Source: Streptomyces sp. NBC_00285
GTDB taxonomy: Bacteria; Actinomycetota; Actinomycetes; Streptomycetales; Streptomycetaceae
DNA: 64,000 nucleotides
Direction: 5' to 3'
NCBI RefSeq assembly: GCF_036174265.1
Contig: NZ_CP108055.1
Span: forward strand, 7,626,001-7,690,000
Numbering within the stretch: position 1 is the stretch's first letter; every line of letters starts with the position of its first letter. This document shows positions 8,940 through 18,949 of the stretch, in pieces. The notes beneath the pieces were generated by a model. The model was not told the origin of the DNA. It did not search any database and saw only the letters and a program-made list of their open reading frames with translations. The translations under genes and the position numbers were made by a program.

Positions 8940-9911
8940 TCAGCCGCCCAGCTCCGGAAGCACCCGCTCCGCGAACAGCCGCAGGCTCCGCCATCCCTCC
9001 GCCACCGGCATCCCGCCCGCCAGCGGATGCAGAACGAGGTTGTCGAGCCCCTGCTCCACGCACTCCTGCGGTGTCAGGATCCGGTAGACACCCTCCGCGC
9101 GCAGTTCGTCCACGGTCGTCGCGGCCGACCGCACCGCCGACGCGATGTCGCCGGACTGCCAGGAGGCGTACGTCCGGGCCTCGTGCAGGAAGTACCGGCC
9201 GTGCCGGGCCCACGACTCGTCCGGGTTCTCGGCGATGTGCAGCAGCGGGGTCTCGGCAGTCGGCATCATGGTCCAGCCCTCGGTGCCGTACTCGACGAGC
9301 CGCTCCTTGTAGTACGCCTCCAGCTCCGGCAGATGTGCGCTGGGGAAGAACGGGAGCCCCAGGCGGGCGGCGCGGCGGGCGGCGGCCTTGGACGAGCCGC
9401 CGACCAGGAGGAGGGGGTGCGGGTCGGTGAAGGGGCGCGGGGTGACCCGTACCGTACGGCCCCGGTACTCGAACTCCTCGCCGGTCCACGCCTTCAGCAG
9501 GGTCTCCAGGACCTCGTCCTGGATCCGGCCCCGCCGCCGCCACTCCACGTCGAACAGCGCGTACTCCTCGGGGCGGTACCCGATCCCGGCGACCGTCACC
9601 AGCCGGCCGCCGCTCAGCAGGTCCAGTACGGCGATCTCCTCGGCCAGGCGGAGCGGGTCGTGCAGGGGGCCGATGACGGCGGAGACGGTGACCGCGATCC
9701 GCCGCGTCGCTCCGAACACCGCCCCCGCGAAGGCGAACGGCGAGGGCAGCCAGTTGTTGTCGACGCCGTGGTGCTCCTCGGTCTGCACGGTGGTGATCCC
9801 GTGCTCGTCGGCGTACGCGGCCATGTCCAGGGCGGCCCGGTAGCGGGCGCTGAGGGAGGCGGGCGTCGCGTCGGGCTCGACGAGGTTGAAACGGACGACC
9901 GTGACGGGCAT
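8940..9911 (-). CDS. Luciferase-like (LLM class) flavin-dependent oxidoreductase
   Basis: A 323-residue bacterial-luciferase-like monooxygenase or reductase with a TIM barrel that uses FMNH2 or F420. Family features: AYADEHGITTVQTEEHHG (~31-48), the IAVTVSAVIGPLHDPLRLAEEIAVLD stretch, GRLVTVAGIGYRPEEYALF and PLLLVGGSSKAAARRAARLG, which includes the cofactor phosphate site. The start at 9911 follows AAGGGGG. It stands alone, reading away from ftsY. Substrate and choice of FMN or F420 cannot be told from the sequence. Confidence 0.88.
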   Translation of the reverse strand: MPVTVVRFNLVEPDATPASLSARYRAALDMAAYADEHGITTVQTEEHHGVDNNWLPSPFAFAGAVFGATRRIAVTVSAVIGPLHDPLRLAEEIAVLDLLSGGRLVTVAGIGYRPEEYALFDVEWRRRGRIQDEVLETLLKAWTGEEFEYRGRTVRVTPRPFTDPHPLLLVGGSSKAAARRAARLGLPFFPSAHLPELEAYYKERLVEYGTEGWTMMPTAETPLLHIAENPDESWARHGRYFLHEARTYASWQSGDIASAVRSAATTVDELRAEGVYRILTPQECVEQGLDNLVLHPLAGGMPVAEGWRSLRLFAERVLPELGG

Positions 9912-9996
9912 GGGAGGTCCCCCTTCACACGGTGACGGTGGAGGGGGACGGTAGCTGACGGTACGTCAGGTGGCCAGGGGGATGACTTCTTGTTTC

Positions 9997-10039
9997 CAGG
10001 GGTTGTGGCAACTCAGGTCATGAGCTGCCACAACCCCTG
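9997..10039. other. Long hairpin in the divergent LLM-ftsY intergenic region
   Basis: A perfect 14-bp stem CAGGGGTTGTGGCA/TGCCACAACCCCTG (9997-10010 with 10026-10039). After one A/C mismatch there is an inner 4-bp stem CTCA/TGAG around the loop GGTCA. It lies between two divergent genes, not after one, so a simple terminator role is unlikely. A dyad operator, an RNA structure in the ftsY leader or an insulator are all possible. Confidence 0.7.
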
Positions 10040-10210
10040 TGTGCGCTTCACGCACGGTACCGGTCCGGATACTGGACGGGTTGTGACTCCGCCCCGTGGG
10101 GCTTCTCGTCGACGTGAAGTCGAGCGACGGGCCGGCCCGGCCCGCAGGGGCATACACCCCTGAGCTGGTATCGAACGGTCTGCTGGGAGGTCACGCATAC
10201 TGGGTGCGTT

Positions 10211-11404
10211 ATGGAAACCGTCATCCTTGCTGTAGTCATCGCCGTCGTCGTGCTCGGTGTGCTCGGCGGTCTCGTCGTCGGCAGCCGGCGCAAGAAGCCG
10301 CTGCCCCCGCCGCCCCCCGCCGCGCCCGACATCACCGCCCCTCCGGCCGAGCCGCACGTCGGAGACGAGGCCGAGACGCCGCGCGACGAACCGCGCCGGA
10401 CCATAGAGGAGGTGGACCTCCCGGACGGCTCGGCGCCGCCCGTCGCAGAAGAGCTCCCGCCGACCGAGATCGACGTCCCGGACCCCACCGCCGGACGCCT
10501 GATCCGGCTGCGGGCCCGGCTTTCCCGCTCCCAGAACGCGCTCGGCAAGGGGCTGCTCACGCTCCTGTCGCGCGAGCATCTCGACGACGACACCTGGGAG
10601 GAGATCGAGGAGACCCTCCTCACCGCCGACGTCGGCGTGGCCCCCACCCAGGAACTGGTCGACGGCCTTCGCGCGCGCGTGAAGGTGCTCGGCACCCGCA
10701 CACCCGACGAACTGCGGGGTCTGCTCCGCGAGGAACTGCTCAAGCTGGTCGGCACCGACGTCGACCGCGCCGTGAAGACCGAGCCCGAGGAGCGCAAGCC
10801 GGGCATCGTGATGGTCGTCGGCGTCAACGGCACCGGCAAGACCACCACCACCGGCAAGCTCGCGCGCGTGCTCGTCGCCGACGGGCGGACCGTCGTCCTC
10901 GGCGCCGCCGACACCTTCCGTGCCGCCGCCGCCGACCAGCTCCAGACCTGGGGCGAGCGGGTGGGTGCCCACACCGTGCGCGGGCCCGAGGGCGGTGACC
11001 CCGCCTCCGTCGCCTTCGACGCGGTGAAGGAGGGCAAGGAGATGGGGGTCGACGTGGTCCTCATCGACACCGCGGGCCGGCTGCACACCAAGACCGGTCT
11101 CATGGACGAGCTCAGCAAGGTCAAGCGGGTAGTGGAGAAGCACGCCCCGCTCGACGAGGTCCTGCTGGTCCTGGACGCCACCACCGGGCAGAACGGCCTG
11201 GTGCAGGCCCGGGTCTTCGCCGAGGTCGTCCAGATCACCGGCATCGTCCTCACCAAGCTCGACGGCACGGCCAAGGGCGGCATCGTGATCGCGGTCCAGC
11301 GTGAGCTGGGGGTGCCGGTCAAGCTGATCGGGCTGGGCGAGGGTGCCGACGACCTGGCGCCGTTCGAGCCGGAGGCGTTCGTGGATGCACTTATCGGCGA
11401 GTGA
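10211..11404 (+). CDS. ftsY: Signal recognition particle receptor FtsY
   Basis: A 397-residue SRP receptor GTPase. It docks the Ffh-4.5S RNA-ribosome complex at the membrane for co-translational insertion. Residues ~3-24 form an N-terminal membrane anchor (VILAVVIAVVVLGVLGGLVVG), typical of actinobacterial FtsY. A Pro/Glu-rich A region follows, then the N domain (~95-190) and the G domain with G1 GVNGTGKT (204-211), G3 DTAGRLHTK and G4 TKLDGTAKGG. Start ATG 10211 has no strong ribosome site. It is followed by a terminator. Its partner ffh lies 7.5 kb downstream. Confidence 0.97.
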   Translation: METVILAVVIAVVVLGVLGGLVVGSRRKKPLPPPPPAAPDITAPPAEPHVGDEAETPRDEPRRTIEEVDLPDGSAPPVAEELPPTEIDVPDPTAGRLIRLRARLSRSQNALGKGLLTLLSREHLDDDTWEEIEETLLTADVGVAPTQELVDGLRARVKVLGTRTPDELRGLLREELLKLVGTDVDRAVKTEPEERKPGIVMVVGVNGTGKTTTTGKLARVLVADGRTVVLGAADTFRAAAADQLQTWGERVGAHTVRGPEGGDPASVAFDAVKEGKEMGVDVVLIDTAGRLHTKTGLMDELSKVKRVVEKHAPLDEVLLVLDATTGQNGLVQARVFAEVVQITGIVLTKLDGTAKGGIVIAVQRELGVPVKLIGLGEGADDLAPFEPEAFVDALIGE

Positions 11405-11457
11405 GCAGCTCCCCGGATCGCTGCCCGCTTGGTCACGCGCATCGGTATCCGCGCGAA

Positions 11458-11500
11458 GAGACGCCCGTTCCCGCGGTGCAGGGGGAGCGGGCGTCTCCTT
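11458..11500 (+). terminator. Terminator after ftsY
   Basis: Stem GAGACGCCCG/CGGGCGTCTC (11458-11467 and 11488-11497), extended inward by TTCCC/GGGGAG, followed by CTT. It lies 54 bp after the ftsY stop. Confidence 0.75.
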
Positions 11501-11536
11501 GCGCGTGAATCCGGCGCCGCTCCAGCGGGCGTGGCT

Positions 11537-11690
11537 GCCCGTGGCCGTGGTTCCCGCTGTGGTCGCGCGCCGCCGTGGTCCTCGCCGCTCCCGCGGACCT
11601 GGTTGCCCGGCGCGTGGTCCCCGTCGCTCCCGCGGACGTGCTCGCCCGCCGCCGTGGTGCCCTGCTCCGGCGGTCGCGTCGGCCGGGGCG
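11537..11690 (+). repeat. Degenerate ~39-bp tandem repeats
   Basis: About four imperfect direct copies beginning with GTGGT(T/C/G) at 11537, 11575, 11614 and 11654. The two central copies share CGCTCCCGCGGAC plus GCCCG. The repeats fill the gap between the ftsY terminator and the minus-strand primase-like gene. No coding role is seen. Confidence 0.55.
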
Positions 11691-11694
11691 AGGA

Positions 11695-11735
11695 GAAGGG
11701 CCCCGCCCCATGGTGCAGATGTGGCAGGGCCCTTC
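11695..11735 (-). terminator. Hairpin downstream of the primase-like gene
   Basis: Perfect 9-bp stem GAAGGGCCC/GGGCCCTTC (11695-11703 and 11727-11735), 20 bp beyond the minus-strand stop at 11755. There is no T tract, so it is a probable GC-type terminator. Confidence 0.5.
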
Positions 11736-11754
11736 GCTGTGTACGTTCTGCGGC

Positions 11755-12411
11755 CTACGCCCGTGACCGATGCGCCACGTAGGCCAGCGTCCCCAGCAGC
11801 AGCCTCGCCGCCGGCGGCTTCGTCGCCGAGTCCAGGGACGGTGGCCGCAGCCACTGCACCGGCCCCAGGCCGCCCCGGTCCGACGGCGGAGCCGTGATGT
11901 AGGTGCCGGCGCCCAGCCCGCGCAGGTCCAGGGAGGCCGCGTCGTCCCAGCCCATGCGGTAGAGGAGTTCGGTCAGGTCGGCCGCGGCGCCGGGTGCGAC
12001 GAAGAACTGGGCGCGGCCCTCGGGGGTCGCCGTCACGGGGCCGAGGGGGAGACCCATGCGCTCCAGGCGGACCAGGGCACGGCGGCCGGCGGGCTCGGCG
12101 ACCTCGACGATGTCGAAGGCGCGACCGACGGGCAGCATCACCGAGGCGCCGGGGAACTCCGCCCACGCCTTGGTCACTTCGTCGAGAGTGGCACCGGCCG
12201 GCACCTGGGACGCGAAGTCGAGGGGGTGGGCACCGGGCCACAGACAGTCCGCGCGGCCGCAGGAGCAGGCACCTGCCGCGGCCCGCGCGCCCGGGACCAC
12301 GTCCCAGCCCCAGAGTCCGGTGAACTCGGCGACGGTGGTGCACTCCGAGGAGCGGCCGCGCCTGCGTGTGCCGGAACGAATCTCCCGAATGCCGCCGATC
12401 GTGAAGCCCAT
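11755..12411 (-). CDS. Bifunctional primase/polymerase (Prim-Pol)-like protein, probably inactive
   Basis: A 218-residue protein starting at ATG 12411, behind GGAGG. The N-terminal half resembles the actinobacterial bifunctional primase/polymerase N-terminal domain: AEFTGLWGWDVVPG, a Cys cluster CSCGRADC, then PGAHPLDFASQVPAG and a predicted beta strand FDIVEVAEPAGRRALVRLE. Active Prim-Pol proteins have a DxD metal site in that strand; here it reads DIVEV, with only one acidic residue in phase. Catalysis is therefore doubtful and a regulatory or structural role is more likely. It is divergent from nsdA and shares its upstream region. Similar genes next to nsdA are, as I recall, conserved in Streptomyces. 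Confidence 0.7.
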   Translation of the reverse strand: MGFTIGGIREIRSGTRRRGRSSECTTVAEFTGLWGWDVVPGARAAAGACSCGRADCLWPGAHPLDFASQVPAGATLDEVTKAWAEFPGASVMLPVGRAFDIVEVAEPAGRRALVRLERMGLPLGPVTATPEGRAQFFVAPGAAADLTELLYRMGWDDAASLDLRGLGAGTYITAPPSDRGGLGPVQWLRPPSLDSATKPPAARLLLGTLAYVAHRSRA

Positions 12412-12845
12412 GCCCCCTCCAACGGGTCCACCGTGCCGGTGGTTACGAGACGAACGCGGTCCGTCACTCTCCGTTTCCTCTTCCGGGCGGTGGTGGCGCC
12501 AAGAAGTACCCCGGGTGGTGTGCCGGGATGTGCGCGCCCCTGAATGCACCGCTCCGCCCACCGCCGTTCGGTCTATGTCAAGTGAATCCTGCGAAGGCGA
12601 CCATGAGTTCATTCGAAGGGGTGGCGAATGGTGGCGTTTCCGGGATCGCCGTGGCTGGACGCGTGATCGTAGGATTACGTTGAGTACACAAGTCCTGGGG
12701 GCACATGCACTTGTGGGTATGCCGGAGGCAAGTCGGCTCCCCGTTCGAAGGCTGACAACTGCCGGACAGAGGGCCCTATTTACCGGCATTCTGATAAGGC
12801 TTGGCGCACTCGGCGACAAGTGGTCTCAGGGATGGGGGCGTTCCA
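12412..12845. promoter_or_regulatory. Shared upstream region of the primase-like gene and nsdA
   Basis: 434 bp between two divergent genes, without a supportable gene. It contains a BldD-like box (12675-12687) and a 7-bp inverted repeat CACAAGT/ACTTGTG (12687-12693 and 12709-12715) with a 15-nt spacer. Both lie about 130-170 bp before nsdA. This is the expected site for developmental control of nsdA. Confidence 0.5.
12675..12687 (+). promoter_or_regulatory. BldD-box-like sequence upstream of nsdA
   Basis: TTACGTTGAGTAC matches the BldD pseudo-palindrome TTACnC(A/T)GnGTAA at all but two defined positions. BldD with c-di-GMP represses many developmental genes in Streptomyces. The assignment rests on sequence likeness only. 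Confidence 0.4.
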
Positions 12846-14336
12846 GTGGGCGGCAACAGCGGAAGTGGGACGGGCGCCGGAAGCGGTGCGCAGTCCGACA
12901 AGCGCCCCAATGAGCTGCTCACCTCCTGGTTCGTGCGCAGCGGCTGGTCGAAGGGCGAGCTCGCCCGCCAGGTCAACCGCAGGGCACGCCAGTTGGGGGC
13001 CAACCACATCTCCACCGACACCTCGCGGGTGCGTCGCTGGCTGGACGGCGAGAACCCCCGCGAACCCATCCCCAGGATCCTGTCCGAGCTGTTCTCCGAG
13101 CGGTTCGGATGTGTCGTCTCCGTCGAGGACCTCGGACTGCGCGCCGCCCGCCCGTCGCCCTCCGCGACCGGAGTCGACCTGCCCTGGACGGGTCCGCAGA
13201 CCGTGGCCCTGCTCAGCGAGTTCTCGCGCAGCGACCTGATGCTGGCGCGGCGCGGCTTCCTCGGGACTTCGCTGGCCCTGTCCGCGGGCCCGTCCCTCAT
13301 CGAGCCCATGCAGCGCTGGCTCGTCCCCGGGTCCGTCACCCCGCACCGGGAGCCCGAGCCGGACTCGTCCCGTCGGATCGGCCGGCTGTCCAGGCCCGAG
13401 CTCGACCTCCTCGAGTCGACGACCGTGATGTTCCGCAAGTGGGACGCCCAGTGCGGCGGCGGCCTGCGCCGAAAGGCGGTCGTCGGCCAGCTGCACGAGG
13501 TGACCGACCTCCTCCAGGAGCCCCAACCCGAGACCACCACCCGCAGGCTGTTCAAGGTCGCCGCCGAGCTGGCGGAGCTCGCGGGCTGGATGTCGTACGA
13601 CGTGGGGCTGCAGCCCACCGCCCAGAAGTACTTCGTCCTCGCCGTGCACGCGGCCAAGGAGGCCGGCGACAAGCCGCTCGGTTCCTACGTCCTGTCCAGC
13701 ATGAGCCGCCAGATGATCCATCTCGGGCGGCCCGAGGACGCCCTTGAGCTGATCCACCTCGCGCAGTACGGCAGCCGGGACTGCGCGAGCCCGCGCACCC
13801 AGTCGATGCTGTATGCGATGGAGGCCCGCGCCTACGCCAACATGGGACAGCCGGGCAAGTGCAAGCGGGCCGTCCGGATGGCCGAGGACACCTTCGCCGA
13901 CGCCGACGACTGGGACGAGCCGGACCCCGACTGGATCCGCTTCTTCTCCGAGGCCGAGCTGCACGGCGAGAACTCCCACTCCTACCGCGACCTGGCCTAT
14001 GTGGCCGGCCGCAGCCCGACCTACGCCTCGCTGGCCGAGCCCGTCATGCAGCGGGCCGTGGAGCTCTTCTCCGAGGACGGCGAGCACCAGCGGTCGTACG
14101 CACTCAACCTCATCGGCATGGCCACCGTGCACCTGCTGCGGCGTGAGCCCGAGCAGAGCACGGCACTGGCGGAACAAGCCATACAGATCGCCAAGAAGGT
14201 CCGCTCGGAGCGCGTCAACACTCGTATTCGAAAGACGGTCTACACGGCCGTACGCGATTTCGGTGATCTCGCCGAGGTCGTGGATCTCACCGAGAAGCTC
14301 GCCGTCGAGCTTCCGGAGACCGCCGAAGCGGTCTGA
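12846..14336 (+). CDS. nsdA: NsdA, negative regulator of development and antibiotic production
   Basis: A 496-residue TPR-type regulator found across Streptomyces. In S. coelicolor, loss of nsdA causes overproduction of antibiotics and enhanced sporulation. GTG 12846 (MGGNSGSGTG) is chosen for the purine-rich GGGATGGGGG upstream and the family N-terminus; the frame stays open to 12801. Residues ~25-95 form an HTH-like region (GWSKGELARQVNRRARQL ... DTSRVRRWLDGENPREPIP), and ~190-490 contains helical repeats such as ALELIHLAQYGS and QSMLYAMEARAYANMGQPGK. It lies just upstream of amtB. Confidence 0.93.
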   Translation: MGGNSGSGTGAGSGAQSDKRPNELLTSWFVRSGWSKGELARQVNRRARQLGANHISTDTSRVRRWLDGENPREPIPRILSELFSERFGCVVSVEDLGLRAARPSPSATGVDLPWTGPQTVALLSEFSRSDLMLARRGFLGTSLALSAGPSLIEPMQRWLVPGSVTPHREPEPDSSRRIGRLSRPELDLLESTTVMFRKWDAQCGGGLRRKAVVGQLHEVTDLLQEPQPETTTRRLFKVAAELAELAGWMSYDVGLQPTAQKYFVLAVHAAKEAGDKPLGSYVLSSMSRQMIHLGRPEDALELIHLAQYGSRDCASPRTQSMLYAMEARAYANMGQPGKCKRAVRMAEDTFADADDWDEPDPDWIRFFSEAELHGENSHSYRDLAYVAGRSPTYASLAEPVMQRAVELFSEDGEHQRSYALNLIGMATVHLLRREPEQSTALAEQAIQIAKKVRSERVNTRIRKTVYTAVRDFGDLAEVVDLTEKLAVELPETAEAV

Positions 14337-14409
14337 ATCCCTTGAACCCCGGCCGCGGCCGGCCCTCCCGAACAGCCCGACTCGGCTCCCCCGCGCCAGG
14401 CCATCGGAA

Positions 14410-14429
14410 GGCCGACCGCGGCCGGTTTT
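14410..14429 (+). terminator. Probable terminator after nsdA
   Basis: Stem GGCCG/CGGCC with loop ACCG followed by GGTTTT. An upstream palindrome CCGGCCGCGGCCGG (14349-14362) could pair with the same CCGCGGCCGG, giving an alternative fold. Confidence 0.45.
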
Positions 14430-14516
14430 GTCGCGTCCCCGAAGGTTGCGCCACGATAACGATCGACGCGGCCCGTATCTGCCAGTTCATCGACGCGTAA
14501 CACGCAGGGCATCTTC

Positions 14517-14554
14517 GTCACGGCGGCGAAACAACGAGGGGCGTCCACCGAAAC
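14517..14554 (+). promoter_or_regulatory. GlnR box upstream of amtB
   Basis: GTCAC-N6-GAAAC at 14517-14532 exactly matches the actinobacterial GlnR half-site pair (GTnAC-N6-GAAAC). A further GAAAC lies exactly 22 bp on (14550-14554), as expected for a second pair; its GTnAC partner is poor. Another GTAAC occurs at 14497-14501. The site lies ~95-130 bp before amtB and explains nitrogen-limitation control of amtB-glnK-glnD. Confidence 0.7.
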
Positions 14555-14648
14555 CGCGCTGCGCGAATCTCATGGCGCATAACCGGCCCACCCCTCAAAT
14601 CCACTCTGGCTTCCCGCACGGGGCCGTACCTACGACGAGGAGACGCCG

Positions 14649-16309
<1,661 letters not shown>

Positions 16310-16335
16310 CCGTAGAACAGAACAGGAGCTGCTGG

Positions 16336-18783
16336 GTGACGAGCACGGATGTGCGCAAGGATGCAGAGGACTCGGGACCCAGCGGCTATGCGGCGGCCCG
16401 GCTGCGCCTCCTCCAAGAGGGGGCGCGGTCCGGGCCGCCGCGCCGTTCCGCCCTCGCCGAACTGACGGACGACTGGCTCTCCGGTCTGTTCAGCGCGGGC
16501 GCCGAGCAGCTGCGCGGAGTCTCCCTGATCGCCGTCGGCGGCTACGGCCGCGGCGAGCTGTCCCCCCGCAGCGACCTGGACCTGGTCCTGCTGCACGACG
16601 GCAGCGACTCGGGCGCCGTCGCCGCCCTGGCCGACCGCATCTGGTACCCCGTGTGGGACCTCGGTCTCGCCCTCGACCACTCCGTGCGCACGCCCGCGGA
16701 GGCCCGCAAGACGGCCGCAGAGGATCTGAAGGTCCAACTCGGTCTCCTGGACGCCCGCCACATCGCCGGTGACCTGGGGATGACGGCAGGCCTGCGGACG
16801 TCCGTCCTCGCCGACTGGCGCAACCAGGCGCCCAAGCGCCTCCCCGAGCTCCAGGAGCTGTGCGCCGAGCGCGCCGAGCGCCAGGGCGAACTGCAGTACC
16901 TGCTCGAACCCGACCTGAAAGAGGCCCGCGGCGGACTCCGGGACGCCACCGCCCTGCGAGCCGTCGCCGCCTCCTGGCTGGCCGACGCCCCGCGCGAGGG
17001 CCTCGACGACGCCCGGCGCCGGCTGCTCGACGTCCGGGACGCCCTGCATCTGACGACGGGCCGGGCCACCGACCGACTCGCGCTCCAGGAACAGGACCAG
17101 GTCGCCGCCGAACTCGGCCTGCTCGACGCCGACGTCCTGCTGCGGCAGGTCTACGAGGCCGCGCGGGTCATCTCGTACGCCAGTGACGTCACCTGGCGCG
17201 AGGTGGGACGCGTGCTCAGATCGCGTGCCGTGCGGCCACGGCTGCGGGCCATGCTCGGCGGCGGAAAGCCGGTCGTCGAACGCTCTCCGCTGGCGGAGGG
17301 TGTCGTCGAGCAGGACGGCGAGGTGGTCCTCGCCCGCGCCGCCCGCCCCGACCGCGACCCCGTGCTTCCGCTGCGCGCCGCGGCCGCAGCCGCGCAGGCC
17401 GGACTCCCGCTCTCCCTGCACGCCGTACGGCGCATGGCCGCCAACGTGCGCCCCCTGCCCACGCCGTGGCCCGTGGAGGCGCGTGAACAACTGGTCACGC
17501 TGCTCGGCTCGGGCAGCCCGACGATCGATGTCTGGGAGGCACTGGAGGCGGAAGGCCTGATCACCCAGCTGCTGCCCGACTGGGAGCGCGTGCGGTGCCG
17601 CCCGCAGCGCAACGCCGTGCACATCTGGACCGTCGACCGGCACCTGATCGAGACGGCCGTCCGTGCCTCGGAGTTCACACGGCGCGTCCACCGCCCCGAC
17701 CTGCTGCTCGTCGCCGCACTGCTGCACGACATCGGCAAGGGCTGGCCCGGCGACCACTCGGTGGCCGGCGAGATCATCGCGAAGGACGTGGCCGCGCGGA
17801 TCGGTTTCGACCGCGACGACGTCGCCGTACTCGCCGCTCTCGTACGGCACCACCTGCTGCTCGTGGACACCGCCACCCGGCGTGACCTGGAGGACCCGGC
17901 CACCGTGCGCTCGGTCGCTGAGGCCGTCGGGTCGCAGGGCACCCTGGAACTGCTGCACGCCCTGACCGAGGCGGACGCCCTGGCCACCGGCCCCGCCGCC
18001 TGGTCGTCCTGGCGGGGCTCGCTCGTCGCCGACCTGGTGAAGAGGGTGGCTGCGGTGCTCGCCGGGGACGACCTCGACGAGCCCGAGGCCGCCGCGACCA
18101 CCGCCGAGCAGGAACGGCTCGCCATCGAGGCGATCGCCACCGGAGGCCCGGTGCTGTCCCTGCGCGCGCAGACCGAGTCGCCCGTGGACGAGCAGCCCGC
18201 GGGCGACCCGGAACCTCTCGGCGTCGAACTCGTGATCGCCGTACCGGACCAGCCCGGCGTGCTGCCGGCGGTCGCGGGAGTGCTGGCCGTGCACCGCCTG
18301 ACCGTCCGCACCGCGGAACTGAGCGCCCTGAACCTGCCCGACGGCGTCGAGGGCTCGGTGCTCCTGCTGAACTGGCGGGTCGCCGCCCAGTACGGCTCGC
18401 TGCCCCAGGCCGCCCGGCTGCGGGCCGATCTCGTACGGGCCCTGGACGGGTCCCTGGATATCGCCGGGCGGCTGGCCGAGCGCGACGCGGCGTATCCGAG
18501 GCGCCGCGGTGTCGTCGCGCCCGCGGCGCGCGTGACGGTCGCCCCGGCGGCGTCCCGGCACGCCACGGTGATCGAGGTCCGCGCCCAGGACGCCCCGGGA
18601 CTGCTGTTCCACATCGGGAGCGCCCTGGAGGACGCGGGCCTGCGGATGCGCAGCGCGCACGTGTCGACGCTGGGCGCCAACGCCGTGGACGCCTTCTACG
18701 TCACCGACGGCAAGGGCGTGCCGCTCGCAGCCGGTGAGGCGGCTTCCGTGGCCCGGAAGCTGGAAGAGACGCTGCGGGCCTAG
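16336..18783 (+). CDS. glnD: PII nucleotidyltransferase/removing enzyme GlnD
   Basis: An 815-residue bifunctional PII-modifying enzyme; in Streptomyces it adenylylates GlnK. GTG 16336 follows CAGGAG. Domains: nucleotidyltransferase (GGYGRGELSPRSDLDLVLL, ~68-87, with catalytic Asp80 and Asp82), the GlnD linker domain, HD hydrolase (LLHDIGKGWPGDHS, ~460) and two C-terminal ACT domains (~633, VIAVPDQPGVLPAV; ~745, VIEVRAQDAPGLLF) that bind glutamine. It is the third gene of the GlnR-controlled amtB operon. Length is slightly short of the enteric enzyme (~890) but normal for actinobacteria. Confidence 0.96.
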   Translation: MTSTDVRKDAEDSGPSGYAAARLRLLQEGARSGPPRRSALAELTDDWLSGLFSAGAEQLRGVSLIAVGGYGRGELSPRSDLDLVLLHDGSDSGAVAALADRIWYPVWDLGLALDHSVRTPAEARKTAAEDLKVQLGLLDARHIAGDLGMTAGLRTSVLADWRNQAPKRLPELQELCAERAERQGELQYLLEPDLKEARGGLRDATALRAVAASWLADAPREGLDDARRRLLDVRDALHLTTGRATDRLALQEQDQVAAELGLLDADVLLRQVYEAARVISYASDVTWREVGRVLRSRAVRPRLRAMLGGGKPVVERSPLAEGVVEQDGEVVLARAARPDRDPVLPLRAAAAAAQAGLPLSLHAVRRMAANVRPLPTPWPVEAREQLVTLLGSGSPTIDVWEALEAEGLITQLLPDWERVRCRPQRNAVHIWTVDRHLIETAVRASEFTRRVHRPDLLLVAALLHDIGKGWPGDHSVAGEIIAKDVAARIGFDRDDVAVLAALVRHHLLLVDTATRRDLEDPATVRSVAEAVGSQGTLELLHALTEADALATGPAAWSSWRGSLVADLVKRVAAVLAGDDLDEPEAAATTAEQERLAIEAIATGGPVLSLRAQTESPVDEQPAGDPEPLGVELVIAVPDQPGVLPAVAGVLAVHRLTVRTAELSALNLPDGVEGSVLLLNWRVAAQYGSLPQAARLRADLVRALDGSLDIAGRLAERDAAYPRRRGVVAPAARVTVAPAASRHATVIEVRAQDAPGLLFHIGSALEDAGLRMRSAHVSTLGANAVDAFYVTDGKGVPLAAGEAASVARKLEETLRA

Positions 18784-18862
18784 GGCCCTCCCGACGGATC
18801 CCCGTGCGGCGAGCGCGCGTGCCGGGCGTCGCGGTGCCGCGGAGATCCGTCAGAAGGGCCCT
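18782..18862 (+). terminator. Imperfect long-range stem-loop after glnD
   Basis: AGGGCCCT (18782-18789) pairs with AGGGCCCT (18855-18862), and inside it GACGGATC (18793-18800) pairs with GATCCGTC (18844-18851). It begins at the glnD stop codon and is a plausible end of the amtB-glnK-glnD transcript. Confidence 0.45.
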
Positions 18863-18872
18863 GACCCGGGGG

Positions 18873-18898
18873 ATCCCGGCGACGTGGGTCGCCGGGAT
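18873..18898 (+). other. Hairpin in the ffh leader
   Basis: Perfect 11-bp stem ATCCCGGCGAC/GTCGCCGGGAT with loop GTGG, ending 51 bp before the ffh start. It could act as a terminator for glnD read-through or as a 5' leader structure of ffh. Confidence 0.5.
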
Positions 18899-18949
18899 AC
18901 CCTGGAGGGCGATTCCCAGCTGCCACCGACCCCGAGGACCGCGAGCGCC

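Noticed and set aside
11537..11690. CRISPR array
   Set aside because: The repeats are degenerate and continuous, with no unique spacers of constant length and no cas genes.
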